A DNA stretch of 64,000 nucleotides from Strigops habroptila (Eukaryota > Chordata > Aves > Psittaciformes > Psittacidae), in assembly GCF_004027225.2 (NCBI RefSeq), contig NC_044282.2, positions 48,018,576 to 48,082,575 of the forward strand, read 5' to 3'. Below are positions 46,211 through 58,200 of the stretch, one piece after another. Each line of letters begins with the position of its first letter. The first letter of the stretch is position 1. The notes beneath the pieces were generated by a model. The model had not been told where the DNA came from. It did not search any database and saw only the letters and a list, made by a program, of their open reading frames with translations. The position numbers and the translations under genes are program-made.

Positions 46211-49200
46211 CTGTGGAAAAGGGAAGGTTTTGAGCATGGGTTTTGAAGCACTTAACAGAGGACATCACTGATTTTTAAAGATGCTTACTTCATGCTGAGA
46301 GTAAAGCTCCCTCCCGTCACCTCTGTCATAAAAACTCAAAGTGTATTAAGCACAGGACAAGTGATCAGAGTTTAGACTAGAAGGTTGTTTTCTAATAATA
46401 AAAATACTCCAGATAAAGGCAAATACAGATGAACTAATACTATCATATTCTCTATTTTAATTCCATCTGAAGTAGATTGAAGGATTGTAGTAATTTAGGT
46501 TTTTACAGAAATGTTGAACCTTAAGAACCTACTTAATCCCTGTGCTACTCATTACACGGGCTTTCCCTTACAAACTGTCTGACATTAAGACTCTGACAAT
46601 AAGGTCAGCATATTGCAGAACCAAAGTCTCTGCAACACTCATACCTTGAATGCATACACTAGCACCTCCCTTACTCAGCACAAGTAGTAACACATTTCAG
46701 GCTCAAGGGATTCAACTTTCAGATCACATCCCAACAGCTAGGCAGGAGTATCTGTCCACAGTGTCAGGCGATGAATGTGGTGTTTGGTCTAATGGCAGGA
46801 TTTAGACAATGGGAAACCATTAACACAACTCACCACAATCTTTGAAGAAAAAGAATTTTCACATTGCCAGTTCTTAGTTATTTTATCTATCACTTCTGAG
46901 CCTAGCAAGTCATCAGCACTTTTAGAAATGAAGCACCTCTTACCTCACCATCTTTGCCATCCCAAGGTTCAACTGAATGAATTTTAGGGAAAGCTCCACC
47001 AGCAACTGGTGCTGTAGAGCCACGACCAACAGATAGTTCCCTGAGAAAAAAATACCAAGTAAAAGTTAAAGAAGTTTCTTCAGTCTCCATCTACCTGGAA
47101 CAGTGCCTGCTTCAGGTAAAAGGAAGTCAACTTTGAGATCTGATCTCTGGAAGCAAATCTAAATTGTCTGGAAGCAAAAACTTTTCCATCTGAGAAGCGG
47201 AAAATTATAGAGCCTTTAAAGCAGCACCGCAAATTTGAAATTGGATTCAAAGAGACAAAAAATGTGAGTTATATTATTTCACATTTCAGCAGTGTAACAA
47301 CCATGGACACGCACAGCCCCTTTATCAGCGTGTTGTTTAATCACTTAAGGCAACTCCAAGAAGAGCCTTTAATTCTAATGTTGGAAGTCACCTACAACTG
47401 TTACTTGAAATCTTTTATAATCATCTTTTTAGTGATGTTTTTAATCAGAGACTAAGCCTCCACAGGTTACAGTGGGTAGGAGGTAACCAGCTTCAAGACA
47501 CTCCACCTTGCACTTGCTAATTAGGCTTCCTCAAAAAGCCTAAACATTAAAATCCCAAAAAGCTAATCCCTTTGCACTCTTTCAGAGGCAAGTAAGACTG
47601 AATAAGCATTCCTCCCTAGGTGGGGCCTACAATTTTTATGCTCCTCTCAGTGCCAACTTCTTTACTTTTGGTCAGTACTGTTGAGACTGCCTATTAGATT
47701 ACAAAAGCTGCACGCAGGAAGCTGAGTTAACAGCCAGCTACCCCCCCACTGTGATTGCACTGCTTTCTGTAGGCAGCACAGCTGAGCTGAAGTGTCAAGT
47801 GAGAGATTATTCTAGCAAGAACTGCTCTGCAGTAAGACAATACCAAAACAATTACCTAATGCAATACAAGCTGTTAAGTTGGCTGTTGTGTCCTGGAAGC
47901 ACCATCCACCCTTATCAGGAGAGGCTTCACTAAGATGGATTTTACAGCCTAAGAGAATTTGCCATGTCTGAGAAAGGCAGATGCTTCTCACATGCATTAG
48001 CACCAACTGCTTGGTATTACTCTCCTTGCACCTGAATCCTAATTTTCACTTGATGGTCTGAGAATGGTCCCTTTTTGGCTTTAAGAAGATAGTCTGATCA
48101 CTTACACAGGTAAGAGAATATAGCACTGTTTCTATTAAGCCAGCAGGAACAGGGTTCAATTAATGTGCAAGGTGAGGAGAGACTGTTGTATTTGCTTTTG
48201 TAATTCTGAGTGTTCTCCGCCATTCTCCAAGCAAGGACATAGCAATAACACTGCTAATGTAAGCTCTCAAAGGCTTACACTATATATGTACATACATACC
48301 TTATGGCAGCTGGTGTTTTACCCAGAAGCAGAATTCCCACTTCACTTAGACCATGCTTAAGTAATAAGCTTTAAGCTTAGCTGCTCTGTTTAATTGCTGC
48401 TGCCACCTTCTGTCCTCCTTTCCATTTCCTCTCCCCATTCAATTCTTTTGAGCACTGGCTCTTGCCCAGCTACACAAGAGGCAGTTTCAGTGAACTTGTG
48501 CTGACTTTTTGGATGGATTGCTTCGGGTCCCTCAATTAGTTTATCAGATGCCAGGGGAATGAAGAAGGTGGGAGAGAGAAGACAGGACTAGACTAAACCA
48601 GAAAGCTTAACATACAGAACCTCAAAAGCACCTATTTAGATATCCAAACTGGGAACTTCCCAATTACTAATCAGAATCCACCATTTGAATCAGACATTGT
48701 TGATTACCAATTCCTGCCAATTTTTTGGATTACCAGAGAACCAGAATTTTTCAAGATCAAAGCTCACTTCTATTTTCAAAATTTGTGCTAAACTACTTAG
48801 GTCTAAATGGCCAGCTTCTTAATTCTGTCCACCATAAAACCACAGTGACTGCTTTATTATTTGCAATTCCCACTGAAATAATTCCCTGACTCCTGAATGC
48901 ACATTGTCTTAATTCTCTTAACTGTGGAAGTCTCACCTGACCCTGGAGAGCCTGATTTTGTTTTAAAGAGTCATGGCCCCAGTTACAGAAAGATTTAAGT
49001 CACTTAAAGGTATCATACCTGAGAAACTCATTAATCCCTTGCTCACTGAATGATCCTTTCAGAAGGGCAAATTTCATCTTCCGAGCATTAATAGCTGCCA
49101 TTGCTGGATACCCAAAGCCTCCAATCCCCAAAGAGCTCTCAAGGTCTGACTGAGCACCCGCTTCTGTCCACAGCCACCTTCAGGAAATGATAACATAGAA

Positions 49201-52200
49201 AATGAATAATTAGGATGAGCACTACAATCATTTAAGTCATACATACCCCACAACCCTGTAGAGTTCAAGCTGGGCTCTGAACTGCCCTTGACAGTGCCAG
49301 CTGTTATTGAAGTCAGCAGGATCCCAGTCTTGAACCATGTAACAGAAGAAAGCCCCTCTCTGACAGCCCTTCTGGGCCAGTCCCATGCTGACAGCCACTG
49401 GAAGCTGGACCAGAACAGCAGCAAAACAGTCCAGGGAAAGAACTATGTTACCAATCTGAACAAATTGCTACATTTTAGTATATATTAAAGTAAGGTTTAA
49501 AATGGATCACAGATCTAAACATGACAAACTTACAGCCCAAATCCCACTGTAGAAGATTTCTTGCCAAGATCTGCAAGACTAGTAGTTCACTCAGTTCCTT
49601 GCTGGTCAGGTTTCAGTTCCTCTGACGCTTAGAACAAGTCCCCTGAGTAACCTCTGGAATCAACCAGCCTCAGCATTTCCCCCAGACTTTCATGCCATTT
49701 TGCCCTCTTTTCACAGCTGTCTGTGTCAGAACTCTCACCTCCCAGAGAAGCCCCAGAGATCCTAATCTCTGCTCGAGAGGAGAAGGAGGAGAAAACACAA
49801 AGCCTGCTGGCCTGCTCCTTTGAGAGCATGAAACTTGTTAATAAACTGCAATTTACTTTTATTTTTTGAGAATTCAGTCATACTGGCAGACTCACCCATC
49901 AGCAAAAGACACTAAAAGAAACTAGATAAATGCTGTCCTAACATACTGTAGCATTTGGGACAAAAGTAAAAAATGCTTAATCTGATCTCATTAATGCTTA
50001 GATATCACGTGTACCTGCAGAGATTTGAGAGGATGAAAAGAAACCCAACCAGGAGTATTGAATAAACCAGGAGTTTATTCATCCCCTCCCACAGCACAGA
50101 AATACCAAGATACACTATCCTGAACAAGGAACAACTCTTATCTGCAGATAGATTGTGTTGTGGTTTATCATACAAATTAGATCCTGCTACCTCTAAAAAA
50201 AATGCTCACATCTTTTCAAAGACAACTAATTTACATGACACTTACCCCCACATTTTCTTTTTGTATTTTTCAGCCATTTTTAACATGACATCCAGGTAAG
50301 AATTCCTCCCTGAAGCTCCTGTCAGACATTATTGAAAAAGTTAAACACAACTACATGCTCTAAGTGACAAATTCACACAGAAATCTCTTTGCTTGTATGT
50401 CTACCTGTGTCAAGAATATGAGGCAGGACAGAAATGATGCAGAGCTGATGAGCATCACAGGTATTCTTCAGGACATCTTCACTGATTATCTAGAAGAAAG
50501 TAGCAGAAAGTCAATGAGATTAAGACTTGGTTATCCAGCTGTGACTGCGCTTCCCTCCAACAGCCTATCAACGCCATCCTACAAGGTGATAAGCATTGGA
50601 ACCACTTGACGGAAATACCTACAAGCCTCTCCTACTTCACTGGTCCCCCAAGACAAGACTAATTACAAGGAGTTCACAAAGTCCTCTGCCAAGACTTCAT
50701 CAACACAAAAATAAGCAGTACCAAATAAGGCTTAGAGAGAACAGTAAGATCACAGATACTAAAAAAAATCACTGTCCTTGGAAACAGCACACCCATATCT
50801 ACACATATGCCTGGAGGTTTCATTCATAGTACTGCTGGTATAAGGAGAGGCAGCAGGGTGCAGCATCTGCTGAGAATTGAGGATATTTAACTGACATTAA
50901 CAACAGCAATACCAGTTTTGTATGACCTACCTTAAAAAGGAATCAACCCACTTATCTACACCTCCAAACTCTGATTGCGCACCTTTGCCAGTAAAAAAAT
51001 TTCTAAGCACGCAGCCCCAATATATGTCTATCAATTACATGCATGTACTATTGTACTAACATTATGTACACTATAAACCATGCAGAAAATAGATATTTTA
51101 AAAGGGTAACAAAGATGAAACAACCACCATTGTTAAATATCTTTAAGTTTATTTATAGTACAAATGGTTTTTTTTCTTCCTGCACTCCAATAGATTGTCT
51201 TGGATACACCCCACTTTGGGGACAACTGATCACCATTTCAAATCCACCAATATCAAGCTGAAACTAGTGGAGTTTTTTGGACAACAAGCAAGCTCTGTTC
51301 TTATGCATCTCCTAATGGATGGCTTGCCAATGACAAAACCATGCCTTTTTGTTGTAAGAAAAAAGATGGGGCACAGAACCCAACCTTCTCACTCATTCCT
51401 CAAGAGGATTCAGACACCCTGGTACCATCCCATCAGTGCCTTCACTGTATCAATTCTGATAATCTTTCAGTTGACAAATTCAGTGAAAAACAAATAACAG
51501 AGCTGAATGATCAGACTTGTCATCCTTGACTTTCTGCTGCAACAGAGTGCGCAGGCAGCACATTTAGGCTGTTTTATTTACAATAACCTAGTCCTGTAAA
51601 AACTGCTGCAAAGGATATGATGGAAAAGCAATTTGGGAAAATGATGTAAAGGTACCTCCAGGAGCTCAGGTGGTGGTGCATTATCAGAAAACAGATCCAG
51701 AGCACGAGAAACAATGTCAGATCTGGTTCTCCCACCATCATAATCAACAGGGTCTTCTCCTTTCTGGAAGATTTTAATGGTAGGAAATCCACGAATCTGC
51801 AAAAGAAATTTAAACCATCTGATCACATAAATCTGAAAATTTATGGTGGAAGTTGTGTGATACTCTGATGAAGAAAAGGGAAGAGATTCAATGCCTATGT
51901 GAATCAAGTCTCCCAGCCTGTTATAACTGAACAATTTTGTTTCCTACTTGTGCAACAATTCAAAACCAGGTTAACATACACTGATACACTGTTTCAAGTC
52001 TTAGGTCTGATGAATCAATAATGGTTTCATATCAATTCAGATATACGAAGCACCGCAGGTTTAAGTACCATGAGGACTATTTTAAGTCTTTATTTTTATT
52101 AGACAGTAGTTCCCCCAGTTTTTCTGTGGGGGGACAGCACTGTGCCTACATGGCAACAAGTGGACCTTAAGCTCCCTCTGCTACACTCCCACTAAAATTT

Positions 52201-55200
52201 GTTCAGTGTTCCCACCAACTGCCAGCCATGTGCACATGAAAACTAAGCAGCATACTGTGAACATCCTGTACTGTATTAAAAATTAAAGCATATCAGTTCC
52301 CTTTGGACTTGCAGCATAGCTGATCGGGGTAGCTAACGTTGTCAGTGATCCCTGCTAACTGGCTCCAAGATGTACAGGTAGATGTGTGAGTTCTGGAGAT
52401 GCCCAGCCAGCACATAGTCTGAGAGACCTTTCACTTCAGATGATGAACCTATACAAGATTTCATGGATATAAACAGCCTTTTTCATCAGCAACATCCAGA
52501 TTTATTCATTTCATCTCATCCCATTTATTTATATTGTTACTGACATTCAGGAAAGAATTTTGTGGGAAAATGCTATGTGACACTTAACGTTATTTTTAGC
52601 ACAAAACATTTAAGTGGTACCAGATTAAGGAACAGTTCACTAAGCATTAAAGGGAAATCTGACTTACCAGAGATGGAAAGGAAATTGTAACCACTGCAAA
52701 GCACACTTACCCCATATCTGCCTGTCAGCATCTGATTAACAGTTGCATCTACTGCAGCCAGCTTCACTTTTCCCTTTGTTTGTTCCTTCACCTCAGTGGC
52801 AGCAGCTGCCCATTCTGGCTCCAGGCTGAAAAACAAAGAGTATGAGTACTCTAAGCTTACTTAAGGCTAGCAAAAGTACACCACACTCAGGAAAAAAATA
52901 AAGCCTCTGCAGAGAATGACAGCTAGGAGGGTTATTCCAAATAAGACTCAACTCCCACATCTAAAGGAAGGAAAAGGTTAATAGAACTTCTGGCTCTTAT
53001 TTTCACTGGCAACTGGGCATTTTACTACTAAGGAGGGATGCAGCCAGAGCAGCATCAAGGTGCCCTGAGCAGCTGAAGCCCACACATTTTTGTTAAAACA
53101 CCTTACAGAAACCCCTACTTCTGATATACCAGAGATGCAAGTTCTGTTTTAGGGGATTAAGGGTATCTCATAAAAACAAGCACTAGTGGGAACTCAACTG
53201 TTGAAGAAAAAACTCATTTACTTTTTGCAGTGCCCACACCATGGGGCATAAAACTCCACCATCCACACATCATCACTATTTATGACGTTCTTATCGAAGC
53301 TGTCATCAGTCAGCTCAATCACGTCCCTCTTATCACCACCTCCGCTCTCTCGACTCTGTAAGAAACAAACAGACCCTCACATAAGAAGTAACCAAAATTG
53401 GTTTCCCACAAAAGCCATCTCCCGTGCGTCATGTCATACCAAATGGTCTTTATTTGAATGAGACACAAAACAGGCAGTATAAGTTACACAACTTCTCCAT
53501 TTTTAGAACTGACAATACACACAGCCTACTCTCACAGCACTTTCAAGAAACAGTAAGCGATCCTTCTCTTAAAATCGGGTCAAACTGACTAACAAGATGT
53601 GGGAACACTTCCCCAGTCCTTCATGCTGTGATCTGCCCAAGAACAAAGTGCTCTCCAACCCTCCCCCACCAGTGTGTTCTGATTTCCAGGCAAAACAAAC
53701 ACGTGTGAGAGCAATACACACTACAGGGCACAGACCACCCAAGTCTTCTACCTGGCCAGCCTGAGGACATTGGAGTGTATGTGCTCCATGATTTAGAAAC
53801 AGCAGTAGGAGCCAGAAGCTTTTCAATTTACCTTCAGGGAGAAATCCAGCAAGCCAACTTCAGAACACGACCAAATTAAAAAAAGCCTCATCCCTTCAGC
53901 TTAGACTAGAACTAGGCAAATGATACCTCAACCAGCTGGAGAACAGAGCTAACAAGGACCTCAAAGTTCAAAGGGAGACGCACCTGGAGAAGAATCACCC
54001 CATGTTTGGGACTGACTAGCTGGAAAGCAGCTTTTCAGAGGGACCTGGGGGTCCAGGTGGATGAGCTGAATATGACCCAGCACTGCATCCCTGTGGCAAA
54101 GGCAGCCAACAGCCCCCCAAACTGCACTGGGTTGCCAGCAGATCTGGGGAGGTGATCCTTTCCTCTGTTCAGCACTGTGCAAGACATCTGAGTGCTGGGT
54201 CTAGTTCTGGGCTCCCCAGTATAAGAACTATACACACACCAGAGCAAGTCCAGCCAAGGGTCAAAGCTGGTTAAGGGCTTTGAGCATCTGATGTATGATG
54301 AGAGACTGAGAAAGATGGGATTGCTCAGCTGGAAAGAGAGAAGACTTAGCATGGATCCTATCCATGTATATAAATATCTGAGTGGAGGGAAGTAAGAAAT
54401 GCAGGCTCTTCTCTGCAATACCCAGTGACAGGACAAAAAGGGCGTAAGTTGAAACACAAGAATTTAGTTTAAATGTAAGAGAAAACTCTTCTACTGTGAG
54501 GGTGGTCAAACACTGGAATAGGTTGCCCCAAAAGTGCAATCCATGTGGAGTCTCAGTCTTTGGAGATACTCACAACTTGGTGGGGGACAGCCCTGAGCAA
54601 TCTGCTCAAGCTGGCCCTGCACTGGGCAGGGGGGCTGGACTAAACAAACTTCAGAGGTTCCTTCCAACTTCAACTATTCTGTGAAATGGGTCAGGGACAC
54701 AGGCTCTCCTGTACAGGACAGTCTCCAGTTGAACACACACATTCCCTCAAATACCTGTTTCCCAGAACTATATCCTCCACTTCTGCCACTAAGACGGTCT
54801 TTCACCAGGGACCGAAGAGCACTTAGAGCAGCATCAACAATAGCGTCACTTGTCCTGCCACCTGCAACGCAGCAAAATGAGCGATTGAAGCATCAAAGGC
54901 CAGGTTAAGATAGGCCCCCACCTTCATTAACAAACATAATACTCCCTCACTCTACGGATTTTTCAGGAAAAGCTGGACTGGGCTATGAGTGATATAGTAC
55001 TAGTGGTGGGACATCATTGACAAACACAAACGGCATGATTTGACTTCACTCCAGTTTTTAACTACCACCCTTATCTGATGTGGCAAGATACCAGATTTGG
55101 CAAGCTCCCAGTAAACAGGAAGAAAGGAATAATTCTTTAGAACTGCCTAGCAACCTCCACCAGCTGGAGGTGGGACTGTCTGACTGTGTGGGCTTAGCAT

Positions 55201-58200
55201 CTTAGCCCACACTAAGACGTGTACAATTTGATCAAGTCGGTCCCACGCACCTGTGTCACAGTTGCAACAAGCACTAGACAGGAAGCAAACACCACACAAG
55301 ACAGTACTAACAGCTACCATAATTACTATATCCAGGAAAGTTTTCAGGCATGCAACACATGAAAGAACATCACATTTACCCTGATAATCCTCTGCTTTGT
55401 TTTTGTTGGCTCCAAATATCTTGATAGTTGGAAACCCTCTGACTCCATACTGTCCACCCAAGGACTGATGTTTGTCTGCATCTACTGCACCTACTTTCAC
55501 TACACCCTGTGGAAGTAAAAACAAATACTAAGACAAGACCTCTACAATGATCTAACACATTTTATACTCTGTGTATGCTGTGGGGCGCGAAGAGTGTGTT
55601 ATTGGGAGGGTATGAAAACAGTCACCCGAAGAGAGGTGTAATCCTCCCCTAGAAACATTAACCTACAGAATACCATATGTCCATTCTTCCTTCATCCTGA
55701 CAAACCAGATTTTAAATTGTCATTTTTTTCAGTTTGTTGTTGAATAAGGGGAATATATTTTACATAGGCAAGAGTTCAGCAAATCACTACCTGACCAAGT
55801 TTTCTGTAATTAAAGAAATATTCACCACTAACAGCTTACAAAGCTATTTTTACATGCTTTTCCTGTACTTCAGAGGCAGGCAACAGAACAGTGAGGATGA
55901 AAAGAGGAACATGCTATTTGGGGGGATGGCTAGATTCTAATGCCTTCTGGTGCTGTTAGAAGCAGTCCTGGAAAACAGTAAAGGGAATTCACAGGGAGAG
56001 AATTTACTCGCTTCCTTTATAATTCAATGGCTTCTTTTTTAAAAAAAGAAAAACACCCACAAAAATACTATCTTTTTAATTGCCCCTGATCGGCCACTTC
56101 CCTGGCTGGACAAGTATGACTAAAGTGATATGGTTTTGGGGACCAAACCCCACCTCTGTGTTCCCAAGCCAGATGGCCAACAGCCAAACTCTCCTCAATC
56201 CACTGCCACAAGCACATTTGAAAGGCTAAACAACTTACTTTTAATGCTGTTGCTGCTTTCTTCCACTCTGGGGTTAGTCTTTGACAATGACCACACCTTT
56301 TAGGAAACAAAACACAGTAATTGTCATTCAGACCTGACAATTATTTCACAAAGTACAGAATGGTCTTGTTGGATTTGCAATTACCAAACAATCACTCACA
56401 GCAAACTTAGGAGACTTCAAATCTACTCACGAAGAGGGGAAGAGGCTACGCCACATCACATCATCACTCAAGACTTTTGAAGAAAAACCTCCACATGTAT
56501 TATAGAAGTGTATACAAATACACATATGTGCACACATCTCAAAAGCTAGCTGGCTTTCCTAGCACAGAGGCAAACATGAGCACCAAAATCCAGATTTGCA
56601 CACTAGTCTGCTTGTTGCAAGCTAAAATAGATGTGACAGAGCCTCAAAAAAAAATATGCTAGAGGTAACTTCTTCTCTAACAAGAATTTGTGGCACATTT
56701 CTAGAGGTGTCTGGCAGACAAGAGCAACAGCTGACTGGCAACTAGTGTACAGTCACAGTATCACAAATCTGTAGGGAAAGAGGAGCTACCAGTTTACTTA
56801 TACTTGTTCCACGCTTGATTACTATTGTTCAATAAAGCTTCCTTTTGCCTGTAAAGCTGCAACAACACTAGAGGAGGCACAACAAGCTTCCTCTTGAGCC
56901 TCTCAGTTCAGATTCAGTCAGGCTGTTGCAATGAAAGGCCCCTTTCTCCAGAACGTAGAGCTTTGGATGGCAATAGCACAGAGGATTTGTGCAAAGGTGG
57001 AATATACATTGTCAGAATTTACATGGAAGAGATGGCATGCTTTGGACATGAGCAGGATGGGAGATAGAAGTGCTAAATTAAGATGCACAAAGCCAATGGT
57101 TTTCAATGGAAATTGGAAATTCTAAGTGCGAATTCAGCTCTGTGCTTTCACATCAGCATCAGAAAGACGGAAATGAGAGGCTTTCTCACCTACTGCACTT
57201 TGATCAGTTATTTTTAACACTGACTTCAGAAAAAGTAGTAAAGTGGTAATACATTACTTCAGTACTGAAGTAGTAAAATGGCATAAAAGGTTTTATTAGA
57301 CCCTATTTACCAACTTGAAAGCAATTCCTGCCTTTTTCCCTCATGAGGGTATTTAAAATAGGAACTCCAACTAGAGTTATTTTGCTAGGCATGAGGCCAT
57401 CAAACTGATAACTGTACTGCCAACAACTGACTGAAACGCTGGACTGATCAGCAGTAGATTCCTATGCTGCTCCTCCCCGATAAGAGCAGGCAAGTATGCA
57501 GATGTAATTCTTACCATGGGGCATAGAACTCCACGAGCCACAGGCTTTCACTCTGAATGACCTCCTTGTTGAAGTTAGTTGGTGTTAGCTCTATCACATC
57601 ATCACTGGCTGAATATAAACTGTTAACCGCAAGGAATAACGTGCAGCTCACTGTGCCTAGAACAAAAAGCAAAGCAATCAGCATTCCTGCAGAACATTTA
57701 TGATTTTCCTGTTGCCAAATCAGCAGGCAGGGGAAAGGAAGAAAAAAAAAAAAAAAAGATGGGGGGGACAGATTCAAAGGCCAGAAAAAAGAGTAAGTTA
57801 AGGCACTGGAGTAAGTTAAAGCAAGATATATGCCCTCCCTCCTCACTTAAATCAGGAATCAAAAGGATCATGCAATATATTTGCTGTGCCTAAAGCTCGC
57901 TAGAGTTATGCCACTCCCACTACAGCTCTCCAGGGAACAGTTTGTCAAAACTGCTACCTTAACCCTACCAGACCAGCAGAACTTCCACAGGGATCCCCAC
58001 GATTAGCTTCAATTTCTTCCAGTTCTTTCTTACAAAACCTCTTAAGCCCACACCTCTTGAGTGCACAGCAGGCACTCAAACACATCTTTCATAGGACCAC
58101 ATAACGCAGGACTGTCTCAACTAGTTTTAGTACAGTTATACTGATTTTAAGACTGTGACTTGATGCACTGTTAGTGTAAGGAGCTCCTTCATTCTTGCTC

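Noticed and set aside
57237-57275. Near-palindrome around cagtactg
   Set aside because: The arms are imperfect and short, with no context to support a function.
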